Positions 16,897 to 25,358 are shown, counted from the first letter of the stretch. The stretch is DNA of 64,000 nucleotides from Planctomycetota bacterium (GCA_021776785.1 JAJFFF010000001.1:29403-93402), one strand, 5' to 3'. Translations and numbers: made by a program. Notes: generated from the sequence alone by a model not told the origin.

Positions 16897-17592
16897 TCAC
16901 TTGCGGCAAAACATCGACGGGCGCGATGTCGGAGCGCTGCTGCGTTGCACAAACGTGCCCGCCCGTTGGACGGGATGGCCGCTGCGGCGCGTCACAAACC
17001 CGCTCCGCGCGATCGAGAACCCCGGCCGTGACACCGAAGCGCCGGGACGGGACACAGGATGACCGCCGCGTCCCGTGGGATGGCTGAGGCGCACGGTCGG
17101 ATGGTGCGGGCGGTCGGTCGCGGCACCCGGGCGCCGGACGGCGTTCCCCAAGCGACGGACTGCGAAGCCGGGGCGAGCGGTCGGGTGCGTCGAGCGCGTG
17201 ACGCTCATCTGCGGGCTCGCTTGGCGATGCGAGTCGGCCAAAAAGCCGCGACGCCCCTGGTCGCGCTTGCGGTTCCGAACGCGGCGCGTGCGCGGGGTCG
17301 TGTCGGAGACATTTTGCGTGAAGTCGGCCGTGACGCTGGTCGCGGTGGCGGCCGCGAGATCCGTGGCATCCAGGGTATCGGGCGCCGGGAACGCAAGTAC
17401 GGGACGGCGCACACCGGCGGCGTTGAGGCGGGAGCGGCGCAGGTGGCCTGCGGCGTTGACCTGGACCACCTCCGACGACGTGCGGCTCAGCTGCGTCTCG
17501 CCGTCGGCGCGGGGGACGCGGACGAGATCGGGGTCGGGCGCGCCGGCCCAAGATGCCGCCGCCATGACCAAAAGCACAATCGCCGTTCGCAT
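16897..17592 (-). CDS. Secreted basic heptapeptide-repeat protein
   Basis: A 231-residue exported protein of unknown function. A good signal peptide (MRTAIVLLVMAAASWAGA) is followed by about 100 non-repetitive residues. The rest is about 14 tandem seven-residue units with consensus R-[PSL]-G-x-x-[VI]-x, such as RPGFAVR, RPGASVS, RSGHPVQ and RAGTFVQ. Arg at position 1 makes the array strongly basic. An overlapping frame (16883-17611) is open but lacks a good signal peptide. The repeat could bind an acidic polymer such as polysaccharide, LPS or DNA, but that is inference. It precedes the 5'-nucleotidase gene on the same strand. Confidence 0.55.
   Translation of the reverse strand: MRTAIVLLVMAAASWAGAPDPDLVRVPRADGETQLSRTSSEVVQVNAAGHLRRSRLNAAGVRRPVLAFPAPDTLDATDLAAATATSVTADFTQNVSDTTPRTRRVRNRKRDQGRRGFLADSHRQASPQMSVTRSTHPTARPGFAVRRLGNAVRRPGAATDRPHHPTVRLSHPTGRGGHPVSRPGASVSRPGFSIARSGFVTRRSGHPVQRAGTFVQRSSAPTSRPSMFCRK
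16903..17196 (-). repeat. 21-bp tandem repeat array encoding heptapeptides
   Basis: About 14 degenerate 21-bp units, read from the protein-level period of seven (R-x-G-x-x-V-x). The DNA units have diverged far more than the protein consensus, which suggests an old array kept by selection on the protein. Confidence 0.6.
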
Positions 17593-17712
17593 GCGCCACC
17601 AGAAAGCACACCGGGTGCCAAAACGCAAAGCGTCGCTGGTAGGCTACGCCTTCGCAACGTGTCCTCCCCAGGGGTGTCCACTTCGGGGGGCGCTGTCTTC
17701 CCCAGTGGTCAC

Positions 17713-18714
17713 ATGCCCCGCGTCACGGTCATGATCCCGGTGCACAACGCCGCACCCTTTCTCAGAGAAGCGCTGGCGTCGGTGGTCGCCCAGACATTTG
17801 AGGACTACGAGGTCGTTTGCCTCGATGACGGGTCGACCGACGATTCCGGCGACATTTTGCGCGCGTTCGCGGCGAGCGATCCGCGTTGGCGGGTCCTGGC
17901 GCCGGGGCGCGTGGGCTTGATCGAGGCGGCCAACCAGCTCGCCCACGCCGCGACCGGGGAATATTGGGCGCGATTTGACGCGGACGACCGGATGGATCCC
18001 CAGCGGCTGGCGCTGCAGGTCGCGTGGCTGGACCGCGACCCCAAGCTCGATGTCGTGTCGTCGCTCGTGCGCCACTTTCCTGATGCCGACGTGCGCGGAG
18101 GCAGCCGCCGCTATGAGGCCTGGCTCAACGAGACGCGCACCGCTGAAGAGATCGACCGCGAATTTTTTGTCGAACTCCCTGTTCCGAACCCGAGCGCCAT
18201 GATGCGGCGGGAGGTGTTTACACGGGCGGGGGGGTATCGCGACGACGGCTTGCCGGAGGACTACGACTTTTGGCTGCGCGCCTGGCAGAGCGGTGCGCGG
18301 TTCGCCAAAGTTCCCGAAGTGCTCCACTATTGGCGTGAGCATCCGCAACGCGTCACGCGCACGCACCCGCGCTACTCGGTGCAGAATTTTTTGCGCGCGA
18401 AAGTCGCGGCATTGCTGCGTGGCCCGCTCGCCGACGACAGCCCGTTTGTTGTGTGGGGCGCGGGGATGTTGGGGCGTCGGCTGATCAAACTGCTGATCCA
18501 GGCCGGTCGGGTTCCCGTTGCCGTGTTGGACATCGACCCGCAAAAGATCGGACGGACGCGCCACGGGCGACCGGTGCTTGCTCCCGAAGCATGGCGGCCC
18601 GGGAGCACCTTGTGTTTGGCCGCCGTGGGTGCGGCCGGCGCGCGCGCTGCCATTCGCCAGCGGCTAACGGACTGGGAACTCGTCGAAACGCGCGACTTTT
18701 GGATGGTCGCCTAG
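17713..18714 (+). CDS. Glycosyltransferase family 2 with C-terminal nucleotide-binding-like domain
   Basis: A 333-residue cytoplasmic protein. The GT-A core starts at residue 1 (VTVMIPVHNAAPFLREALAS), with the nucleotide-sugar Asp in LDDGSTDDSG, the metal-binding D-A-D in ARFDADDRMD, and a catalytic-region LPEDYDFWLR. After about residue 235 a second module (FVVWGAGMLGRRLIKLLIQA, then AVLDIDPQKIG) has a Rossmann-like glycine motif, as found in some GT2 proteins. It probably adds a sugar to a surface glycan. The ATG at 17713 gives a canonical N-terminus; an in-frame GTG at 17659 is possible. The upstream promoter region has TAGGCT at 17640-17645. Confidence 0.8.
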   Translation: MPRVTVMIPVHNAAPFLREALASVVAQTFEDYEVVCLDDGSTDDSGDILRAFAASDPRWRVLAPGRVGLIEAANQLAHAATGEYWARFDADDRMDPQRLALQVAWLDRDPKLDVVSSLVRHFPDADVRGGSRRYEAWLNETRTAEEIDREFFVELPVPNPSAMMRREVFTRAGGYRDDGLPEDYDFWLRAWQSGARFAKVPEVLHYWREHPQRVTRTHPRYSVQNFLRAKVAALLRGPLADDSPFVVWGAGMLGRRLIKLLIQAGRVPVAVLDIDPQKIGRTRHGRPVLAPEAWRPGSTLCLAAVGAAGARAAIRQRLTDWELVETRDFWMVA

Positions 18715-18785
18715 CAGCTCATTGGAACCATCGTAAGAGACCGGGCGCGCGAGTCGAACCGAAGGCGCGGAGCGACGCAGAGTCC

Positions 18786-19832
18786 CTAGCCGCCGTTGGC
18801 GGCCTTCGCGGCCTCTTCGCGTTCGCGTTGCTCTTTCTCGAGTCGTTCGTGCTCTTTTTGGCGTTCGCGATCGACCGTGCTCGGGTCGTACGATTCGCCC
18901 CTATCGTGCGCGGCCTTGGCCATGCGCCGACTGCGCTGTTCGGCGCGGATGGTGACCGCGGTATGAAGCAGCGTGTGCGCCTTGCGCGGAAACTCGCGCG
19001 CCAGTTGCACCAGGCGGTCGGCGTCTTCGTCCTTACCCCATTGCGTAATGAGTTCGGTGACGACGTCGAGTTCGTTTCCGCGCGGATTCGCCAAGCGCTT
19101 GCGCAAAAATCCTACCGCTTCCGCCGACGTGGGGGCGCGCGTGGAGATGGCCTCGATCATGCGGTTCGCCTGGACGGAGTCGAGCGTGGACGAGTAGATC
19201 TGACCCGCCACGTCCACCATGAGCTTGTCGTCGGTGACGTAGTGGTAGACGACGTAGCCCGCAGCCTCGCGGTGCTTTTTCTCCGTCGAGTTGAGCGCGC
19301 GTTCCACCATCCATTCGCGGGCGCGGCTGGCGTCGTGGTGTTCTCGCGCCATCGCGTTGAGCAACGTGATGCGCTCATCGTCATTTTTGGCGGTGTAATA
19401 GAGCTCCTCGATGAGGTCTGTGGCCTCCGGATGCGCGACCACCCGCAACATCGGAATCACGACATCGCGACGGCGGAGGTCGTCCGAGTCCGCGTTCTCC
19501 TTGATTAAGTCGAGGAGGTTGCGCGTTAGCTTCTCGTTTTTGAGAAGCGTATCGAGGTTCTCGCAGACCTTTTGGCGGAACTGAAGGGCGCGGCTCAGGT
19601 CCTTGCGTCCCAGCGCCCGTTCGAGTTCGCGTAGCCAACGATCGTCGTCGATGCTCGTGCGCGTTTTCGCCGGCTTGAAACCGGTGTCTTTGCGCCGGTC
19701 CACCTCTTGCTCGCGGTTTTTTTCGGTCTTCTCGAGAGGACGCGGCGTGATGGTGTCCCGGGAGCGCCACCAAACTACGAAGATGGCCCCGATGGCGGTG
19801 AACACGAGGAGCGGAAACACGTACCGGCGCAT
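18786..19832 (-). CDS. Membrane-anchored helical (HEAT/TPR-like) protein
   Basis: A 348-residue protein. An N-terminal membrane segment (YVFPLLVFTAIGAIFVVWW) is followed by a charged linker and an all-helical body from about residue 65 with repeated helix pairs (VIPMLRVVAHPEATDLIEELYY, AVGFLRKRLANPRGNELDVV). The C-terminus is a highly charged helix (RERQKEHERLEKEQREREE). No enzyme motif is seen. The ATG at 19832 is chosen by the membrane helix and by TACAAT six nt upstream; the open frame extends to 19991 without support. Confidence 0.65.
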   Translation of the reverse strand: MRRYVFPLLVFTAIGAIFVVWWRSRDTITPRPLEKTEKNREQEVDRRKDTGFKPAKTRTSIDDDRWLRELERALGRKDLSRALQFRQKVCENLDTLLKNEKLTRNLLDLIKENADSDDLRRRDVVIPMLRVVAHPEATDLIEELYYTAKNDDERITLLNAMAREHHDASRAREWMVERALNSTEKKHREAAGYVVYHYVTDDKLMVDVAGQIYSSTLDSVQANRMIEAISTRAPTSAEAVGFLRKRLANPRGNELDVVTELITQWGKDEDADRLVQLAREFPRKAHTLLHTAVTIRAEQRSRRMAKAAHDRGESYDPSTVDRERQKEHERLEKEQREREEAAKAANGG

Positions 19833-19838
19833 TCCTCT

Positions 19839-19844
19839 ATTGTA
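19839..19844 (-). promoter_or_regulatory. TANNNT hexamer (TACAAT) before helical membrane protein
   Basis: TACAAT on the minus strand, 6 nt before the ATG at 19832. The intervening AGAGGA could double as a Shine-Dalgarno. Confidence 0.45.
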
Positions 19845-19869
19845 GCGCCGTTTTTCGAGATCGGGCACC

Positions 19870-19896
19870 TCAAGGGTCGATCGAAAGCGCCGAACA
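19870..19896 (+). promoter_or_regulatory. Candidate sigma-28 promoter of FlaG-like gene
   Basis: TCAA (19870-19873), 15 nt, then GCCGAACA (19889-19896), compared with the sigma-28 consensus TAAA-N15-GCCGATAA (9 of 12 positions). It lies 17 nt before the FlaG-like start. Confidence 0.3.
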
Positions 19897-19913
19897 TCTT
19901 GTTCGGACAGATC

Positions 19914-20147
19914 ATGGGGCGACAGACGAGCGACGCGCCGCCGGCGCCGACCCGGACCCGGCAGCGGGCCCGCTATATCTTCCAAGTTCAAACGGGGAGC
20001 GAAGGGACAGTGTTGCGCGTTCTCGACACTCGCTCCGACCGGGTTTTTCGTGAGATTCCGATCCGCGAATTCCTCGAGTACGCCCGCAAAAACCGCGATG
20101 TTACGCCGTTCTTGATGGGCAAGCTTCCTCCCGCCCCCGCGAAGTAG
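19914..20147 (+). CDS. Small FlaG-like protein
   Basis: A 77-residue protein. After a Pro/Thr/Arg-rich start, the core YIFQVQTGSEGTVLRVLDTR, then REIPIREFLEYARK, has the strand-turn-strand plus R-x-I-P-x-x-E-x-L ending typical of FlaG family proteins, which influence flagellar filament length. It is shorter than most FlaG proteins, and the fit is by pattern only. Its position just upstream of a FliA-type sigma factor supports a flagellar link. The ATG at 19914 lacks a strong Shine-Dalgarno; the open frame reaches back to 19707 but overlaps the divergent gene. Confidence 0.5.
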   Translation: MGRQTSDAPPAPTRTRQRARYIFQVQTGSEGTVLRVLDTRSDRVFREIPIREFLEYARKNRDVTPFLMGKLPPAPAK

Positions 20148-20303
20148 TCGCCCTCGCGCGGCCGTCTACGTTCCGATTTCCGCACGCGCGGCTGCCCTCC
20201 TGTCCGCCGCGCGTCCCGATGTGTGACGAGCGCGTCCGCGTTCTTGTTTAGCGCGTCGTCTTGCCACGTCGATAGGCGCACTGCAGCAACGTGCGGATAC
20301 ACC

Positions 20304-21098
20304 ATGGCCTCGACAGCTCGACGAACCCCTAAACCTACGAAACGCGCGACTCGTTATCCGCGCATTCACCCCGGCTCGAAGCTTGATCGCGACAAGCTCG
20401 CCGAGGAGTACCTGCCGCTCGTGCGGCACGTCGTTTCCCGTATCGCGATCAACTTGCCCAACCACGTCGACACCGACGAGTTGTTCCAAGTGGGGTCGGT
20501 GGGGCTTGTAAACGCCTCGCGCGGCTTCGACGAGAGCCGGGGCGTGGCGTTTAAGACGTACGCGTTCGCGCTGATTCGCGGCGCGGTCCTAGACGAGTTA
20601 CGCCGTTTGGACCTTGTGCCGCGCTCCACGCGCGAAAAGATTCGGGCGCTGGACACCGCGGCCGCAGCCCTGGCCCAGGAGTTTGGGCGTCCGCCGCGCG
20701 CGAGCGAGATCGCCGAACGCATGGAAGTGGGCGTCTCGGTCGTGGATCACCTCCTGCGCGCCGCACGCACGGTCGCCATGCTCAGCTTGGACGACTCCAG
20801 TTCGTCGCCGGACGCTCTGATGGTGCGCGACATCTTGCCGTGTCCCAAGACGATCGACCCCAGCGACGCGGCGGCGACGGCCGAATTGATCGAGGTGGTC
20901 GCCCGTCGCATCCGGGACCTGCCGGAGTCCGAGCGGCGCGTCATCACGATGTATTACCGCGAAGGACTTCTACTCCGCGAGATTGGCGTCGTGCTCGGCG
21001 TGACCGAGTCGCGTGTTTCGCAGATTCACTCGCGCGCGTTGCGGCGGCTCAAAGAGATGTTGGTGGAGCCCGAAGAGAGCGAAACGGCGGACGCGTAA
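20304..21098 (+). CDS. fliA: Flagellar RNA polymerase sigma factor FliA/WhiG (sigma-28)
   Basis: A 264-residue sigma factor. Region 2 is clear (EYLPLVRHVVSRIAINLPNH, then DELFQVGSVGLVNASRGFDE and FKTYAFALIRGAVLDELRR). Region 3 is RPPRASEIAERMEVGVSVVD, and region 4 is LPESERRVITMYYREGLLLR then IGVVLGVTESRVSQIHSRAL. The RGAVLDELR and LPESER motifs match the FliA/WhiG group. It would direct late flagellar or motility genes. It stands between FlaG-like and FlgM-like genes. The ATG at 20304 is preferred; the 156 bp gap upstream shows no clear promoter hexamer. Confidence 0.9.
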   Translation: MASTARRTPKPTKRATRYPRIHPGSKLDRDKLAEEYLPLVRHVVSRIAINLPNHVDTDELFQVGSVGLVNASRGFDESRGVAFKTYAFALIRGAVLDELRRLDLVPRSTREKIRALDTAAAALAQEFGRPPRASEIAERMEVGVSVVDHLLRAARTVAMLSLDDSSSSPDALMVRDILPCPKTIDPSDAAATAELIEVVARRIRDLPESERRVITMYYREGLLLREIGVVLGVTESRVSQIHSRALRRLKEMLVEPEESETADA

Positions 21099-21138
21099 GC
21101 GTCGAGACAGTTCGGGCCCGACATTTTTGGGAACGGGC

Positions 21139-21165
21139 TAAATTCGGCGCGCATGGCTCCGACAA
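21139..21165 (+). promoter_or_regulatory. Candidate sigma-28 promoter of flgM-like gene
   Basis: TAAA (21139-21142), exactly 15 nt, then TCCGACAA (21158-21165), against consensus TAAA-N15-GCCGATAA (10 of 12). The -10 ends 7 nt before the ATG at 21173, the same geometry as the leaderless promoters elsewhere in the window. Confidence 0.4.
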
Positions 21166-21172
21166 TGGAGTC

Positions 21173-21382
21173 ATGGCCGACCGAGTTTCGCTCCCCTGGG
21201 ACGTGCGCATTCGCATTCCAACGAATGCCGCCATGCCTTCGGAAGCGCGCACGCAACTCATCGCGGAAGTGCGCGCGAAACTCGAAAACGGCGAGCTGGA
21301 TTCCGATCTCGCGCTCGTCGAGACGGCGCTCGCTCTGATCGACGGTGACCGCCGCGCTAAGACGTCGGCGAAGAATAACTGA
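21173..21382 (+). CDS. flgM: FlgM-like anti-sigma-28 factor
   Basis: A 69-residue protein. The C-terminal helix pair (SEARTQLIAEVRAKLENGEL, then DSDLALVETALALI) matches the FlgM pattern in which an amphipathic helix and a -NGEY/L-D- turn bind sigma-28. It lies 74 bp downstream of fliA, the classic regulator and anti-regulator order. The ATG at 21173 is selected by reading frame and by a GGAG 2 nt upstream that overlaps a possible sigma-28 promoter. The 3' end overlaps the convergent ABC transporter gene by 26 bp. Assignment rests on short similarity and context. Confidence 0.6.
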   Translation: MADRVSLPWDVRIRIPTNAAMPSEARTQLIAEVRAKLENGELDSDLALVETALALIDGDRRAKTSAKNN

Positions 21383-23129
21383 GCTGGTGCAGACGGGCGT
21401 AGAGCCCCTTGTGCGCGAGCAGTTCTTCGTGGGTTCCGCTCTCGACGACGCGTCCCTTGTGCAGGCATAGGATCCGATCGGATTCCCGAATCGTGGAGAT
21501 TCGGTGCGCGATCACGATCGCGGTGCGTCCGACGATCAAACGCCGCAACGCATCCTGAATGAGCGTTTCGGTCTCGGTGTCGATCGATGACGTCGCCTCG
21601 TCCAGGATCAAGATGTCGGGATTCGCGGCGAGCGCGCGGGCAAACGCCAGTAGTTGCTTTTGGCCCACGCTCAGGTTGTTCCCGCGTTCGCGGACTTCGG
21701 CTTGGTACCCGCCGTCGAGCTTTTCGATGAATTTGGCGGCGTGCACGGTCTCGCACGCCTCCTTGACCTTTTCGAACGGCAAGTCCTGATTGCCCATCCG
21801 AATGTTGTCTTCGATCGTGCCGGCGAACAGAAACACGTCCTGCATGACGACGGCGATGCGCGACCGAAGTTCGCGGCGATGGTAGTCACGGATATCGACG
21901 CCGTCCACGCGCACCGCGCCGCTGTCGACATCCCAAAGACGACTGAGCAGCGAGATGATCGACGTCTTGCCCGCGCCCGTCGGTCCGACCAGCGCCACGG
22001 TCTCGCCCGCATTCACGCGCAACGATATCTCGTGCAGGATCGGTTCGTTCTCGGTGTAGGAAAACGTCACGTTGTCGAACTCGACCTCGCCCTTCAAAGA
22101 AACGGCGTTTTGCGCGCTCTCCTTGTCGGCGATTTCCGGTTCGGAATCCAACACGCCGAAGATGCGCTCGGCGGCCGCGAGCGCGGCCTGCAGGATGTTG
22201 AACCGCTCCGAGAGCTCGCGAATCGGCTTGAAGAAAAATGCCATCGCAAACCAGAAGTACGCGAACTCACCCCACGTCAGCGTGCCGCCGGCGATGAGTT
22301 GCGCGGCCAGCACGACCATGCCCGCGCGGGCGATGACCGAGAGCCCTTCGATGACCGGAAAGAAGAACGCGAAGTTGAAAATCGTTTCGAAGTGCGCGTC
22401 GCGCAGCGTGTCGTTGCGCTCGTCGAAGAGCTCCTCCATGCGCTCTTCGCGCCCGAACAAGCGTGTGATACTCACGCCCGTAAACGACTCCTGTTGAAAC
22501 CCGTTCAGCGCCGAGATGCGGCCGCGCACGTTGCGAAACGCACGCCGCATGCGCCGACCGAACCACAGAGAGAAGAACACGACGATTGGGAGCAGCGCGA
22601 GCGAAACCAGCGCCAGCTTGGCGTTGATCAAAAACAGGATCGCAACGATCAGGACGAGGCTTAGGAGGTCATGGCAGATGGCGGCGACGCCCGAGGAGAA
22701 CATCTCCGCCAGCGCTTCGACGTCGCTCGTGACGCGCGTCACCAACGTTCCGACCGGCGTCTTGTCGAAGTAACGCAACGGCAGGCTGTGAATGTGGCGA
22801 AACAATCGGTTGCGCACATCGAAGATGACGCGTTGACCGGTCAGGATCGTGAGGCGCGTCCGGACGTATTCCGTGATCGCTCCGACGAAGCTGAGAATAG
22901 CGACGACGCTGACCCAGGTCAGCAGACCGCTCATGCTCTTGGGCACGATGCCGCTGTCGATGGCGTTTTTGACCGCCCATGGCGTGGACATCGCGAGCAC
23001 GGAACTAAAGACCAAGACGAAAACCGTGGACGAAAACAGCCAGCGGTGCGGAAGCATAAACCGCAGCAGCCGGCCCAGCACGCGCCAGTCCGCGCGGCCG
23101 CCCTCGTTCAATCCTCGATACGCGCTCAC
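21357..23129 (-). CDS. ABC exporter half (TMD-NBD), canonical Walker B, variant signature
   Basis: A 590-residue half transporter: six predicted membrane helices in the first about 320 residues, then a nucleotide-binding domain. Walker A is GPTGAGKTS, the signature is N-L-S-V-G-Q-K-Q (not LSGGQ), Walker B is ILILDEATSSID with the catalytic Glu, and the H-loop is VIAHRIS. It overlaps its partner by 4 bp (ATGA). The variant signature here and the missing catalytic Glu in the partner fit a heterodimer with one degenerate ATP site (TM287/288 or BmrCD type). Substrate is unknown; lipid or drug export is likely. Confidence 0.85.
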   Translation of the reverse strand: MSAYRGLNEGGRADWRVLGRLLRFMLPHRWLFSSTVFVLVFSSVLAMSTPWAVKNAIDSGIVPKSMSGLLTWVSVVAILSFVGAITEYVRTRLTILTGQRVIFDVRNRLFRHIHSLPLRYFDKTPVGTLVTRVTSDVEALAEMFSSGVAAICHDLLSLVLIVAILFLINAKLALVSLALLPIVVFFSLWFGRRMRRAFRNVRGRISALNGFQQESFTGVSITRLFGREERMEELFDERNDTLRDAHFETIFNFAFFFPVIEGLSVIARAGMVVLAAQLIAGGTLTWGEFAYFWFAMAFFFKPIRELSERFNILQAALAAAERIFGVLDSEPEIADKESAQNAVSLKGEVEFDNVTFSYTENEPILHEISLRVNAGETVALVGPTGAGKTSIISLLSRLWDVDSGAVRVDGVDIRDYHRRELRSRIAVVMQDVFLFAGTIEDNIRMGNQDLPFEKVKEACETVHAAKFIEKLDGGYQAEVRERGNNLSVGQKQLLAFARALAANPDILILDEATSSIDTETETLIQDALRRLIVGRTAIVIAHRISTIRESDRILCLHKGRVVESGTHEELLAHKGLYARLHQLSYSSPTS

Positions 23130-24877
23130 GGCATCGCCTCGATCTCGGCTTCCAACGCTTGCGTGCGCGCGAGGCGTGCGTATTCGCCGTCCGCTTCGAC
23201 GAGTTCGGCGTGCGTTCCCTGCTCGACGATGCGTCCGTTGCGCAGGTACAAGATCTTGTCGGCGTCGCGGAGCGCGGAAACTCGGTGCGCGACGATGATG
23301 ACCGTGCGCTCTTCGCGAACCCGGCGCAGACCGCGCAGGATTGCGGCTTCGGTTTCGGTATCGACAGCACTCAAGGAGTCGTCGAGGATGAGGATCGGCG
23401 CGTTGGCGGCGATCGCGCGGGCCAACGCCGTCCGTTGCTTTTGTCCGCCACTCAGCGTCACGCCACGCTCGCCGACGCGCGTGTCAAGGCCCTTGGGGAA
23501 GTCCGCGAGGTCCGACGCGAGCTGTGCATCCGTAACCGCGGATTGGAGCTGGTCCTCGTCCATGGCAGGGTCGGAGAACGCGACGTTCTCGCGAATCGTC
23601 GCCGAGAACAAGAACGCCTCCTGCGGCACCATTGCGACCGAGCGCCGGAGCGTTTCCAACGGCGCGTCTAACACGTCGACGCCGTCGCAAAAAAGCGTGC
23701 CCGGGGGCGGATCGAACAGGCGCGGGATCAGCGACACCAACGTGGATTTTCCACTGCCGGTCGGCCCAACAATGCCGAGTGTCGTTCCCGCTTCAATTTC
23801 CAACGTCAAGTCGTGCAGGACCGGTTTGCCCTCGTCATACGCGAACGTGAGGCCTTGCAACGAAAGCGCGCCGGTCGATGCGCCTGCGTCGTCGCCTTCC
23901 GTTTCGATGTCGCGCTCAAACACTTCAGCGATTCGGTCCACGCCCGCCGCGCCGCGCTGCACGATCGAAAGCACCCAACCGAAGGCCATCATCGGCCAGA
24001 CCAGCATGACCTGGTATGTGTTGAACAACAAGAGGTCCGCGATATCGAACGTTCCGGCGATAACCTGGCGCCCGCCGGCCCATAAAATCAGCACCATCGC
24101 GGCCGCACCCATGCCGACGACCCATGCGGTCGTTAGGCCGCGGATGCGGGCGAGGCGAATGTTGGCGTCGACATACGCGCTGCCGAGCTTTTCGATCTGT
24201 TCCTGCTCGCGGTGCTCGGTCGCAAACGTCTTCACGACGCGTCCGCCCGCGAATGACTCCTGCGCCCGCGCGGAGATTTCGGCGAGTTGATCCTGCACCG
24301 CGCGCGACGCTTTGTGGATGCGCGGTGCGAAAAAGAAGAGGCCCGCGCCGATGCCGAGTAAGGGCGCGAGGGCGTAGAGCGTGACCTCCGCGTTGACCGA
24401 AAGCATGACGATCAAGACGCCCGTGAACCGGAGGATCGAGTCACCGAGATACATGATCGCGGGGCCGATCGCCATGCGCGCCGAGTCGAGGTCCGCGGTG
24501 GCGCGCGACATCAGGTCGCCGGTACGCGTGCGGTGGAAAAAGCGCATCGGCAACCGCTGGATGTGGCGAAACAGGTCGGCGCGCAAGTCCGCTTCGACCC
24601 GGCGCGACATGCCGACGATCAAAAAGCGTTTGATGAACGCGAGCACGCCCGCGAGCAGGCTGATGGCGACCCCGATCGAGGCGCTGATGACGACGGCGCG
24701 CAAGACCACCGGCATGCCGTCGCGGTAGGGGACCTCGATGGCCTCCATGGCGTCGCGCATGAAGAGGGGCGCCACGACCTGGCACCCCACGCCCAAAATC
24801 AGCGCGAGCACGCCTCCGACCAAAATGCGCCGGTAGGGCGGGAGATAACGGGTAACCAGGCGCCAACGAGCAAACAC
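23126..24877 (-). CDS. ABC exporter half (TMD-NBD) with degenerate Walker B
   Basis: A 583-residue half transporter and partner of the next gene. The membrane domain includes LVGGVLALILGVGCQVVAPL and VVISASIGVAISLLAGVLAFI. In the nucleotide-binding domain, Walker A is GPTGSGKST, the signature is canonical LSGGQKQ, Walker B ends I-L-I-L-D-D-S-L (Asp in place of the catalytic Glu), and the H-loop is IVAHRVS. The Asp substitution is the hallmark of the non-hydrolysing site of asymmetric exporters. The GTG at 24877 is preferred because TAAACT lies 8 nt upstream; a TTG at 24904 would add nine residues. Confidence 0.85.
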   Translation of the reverse strand: MFARWRLVTRYLPPYRRILVGGVLALILGVGCQVVAPLFMRDAMEAIEVPYRDGMPVVLRAVVISASIGVAISLLAGVLAFIKRFLIVGMSRRVEADLRADLFRHIQRLPMRFFHRTRTGDLMSRATADLDSARMAIGPAIMYLGDSILRFTGVLIVMLSVNAEVTLYALAPLLGIGAGLFFFAPRIHKASRAVQDQLAEISARAQESFAGGRVVKTFATEHREQEQIEKLGSAYVDANIRLARIRGLTTAWVVGMGAAAMVLILWAGGRQVIAGTFDIADLLLFNTYQVMLVWPMMAFGWVLSIVQRGAAGVDRIAEVFERDIETEGDDAGASTGALSLQGLTFAYDEGKPVLHDLTLEIEAGTTLGIVGPTGSGKSTLVSLIPRLFDPPPGTLFCDGVDVLDAPLETLRRSVAMVPQEAFLFSATIRENVAFSDPAMDEDQLQSAVTDAQLASDLADFPKGLDTRVGERGVTLSGGQKQRTALARAIAANAPILILDDSLSAVDTETEAAILRGLRRVREERTVIIVAHRVSALRDADKILYLRNGRIVEQGTHAELVEADGEYARLARTQALEAEIEAMP

Positions 24878-24885
24878 GAGCAAAG

Positions 24886-24891
24886 AGTTTA
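24886..24891 (-). promoter_or_regulatory. TANNNT hexamer (TAAACT) before ABC exporter operon
   Basis: TAAACT on the minus strand, 8 nt before the GTG at 24877. It would lie inside the coding region if the TTG at 24904 were used. Confidence 0.3.
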
Positions 24892-24965
24892 AGCGGCCAA
24901 ACAAACGCCTTGGTCAGGGTCCGCTCGGGCACACCGAAATTCTTAGGCGATGGGAGCGAGAGCGG

Positions 24966-24971
24966 AACAAT
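24966..24971 (+). promoter_or_regulatory. -10-like hexamer (AACAAT) before small helical protein
   Basis: AACAAT, 6 nt before the GTG at 24978. It differs from the window pattern only at the first base. Confidence 0.3.
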
Positions 24972-24977
24972 GAGCGT

Positions 24978-25358
24978 GTGTGGAACTGGGGTCAGCCGCG
25001 TCGATTGGCACCGTCATTGGATGCCTTCGAGCTCGCTCTCGGGCGGAGCTTGGATGGCGACGTGGAGGCGTGGTGTATTCAAGTCGAGACCGCCGCCGAC
25101 GCGCTGCTCGGCGCTTTGCGGCGGGTGCAGCGCAATCTCCAACACGGATCCGCTGATTTTCAATCAAAGTCCGACCTGGCGTGGGAGCTTGAGAATCAAT
25201 CCTCCGCGCTGGCGGGGCGATGTGGCGCGTTGCGCCGGGTGGCCCAGGCACCAACGGCGAGAGTGATCGCAGCACAGATCGCGCGTGCCGGCGCCGAACT
25301 CGTAGCGCGGATCAGAAGTGACCTCGAAAGCGATCGAAGCGACCCGCGTACGCCGTAA
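24978..25358 (+). CDS. Hypothetical all-helical protein
   Basis: A 126-residue protein starting at GTG. The body is predicted to be helical with heptad-like hydrophobic spacing (VETAADALLGALRRVQRNLQ, then RVIAAQIARAGAELVARIRS). No family is recognised. Codon third positions are GC-rich as in its neighbours, which favours a real gene. It is divergent from the ABC exporter operon and is the last gene before a 1.4 kb gene-poor gap. Confidence 0.45.
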   Translation: MWNWGQPRRLAPSLDAFELALGRSLDGDVEAWCIQVETAADALLGALRRVQRNLQHGSADFQSKSDLAWELENQSSALAGRCGALRRVAQAPTARVIAAQIARAGAELVARIRSDLESDRSDPRTP

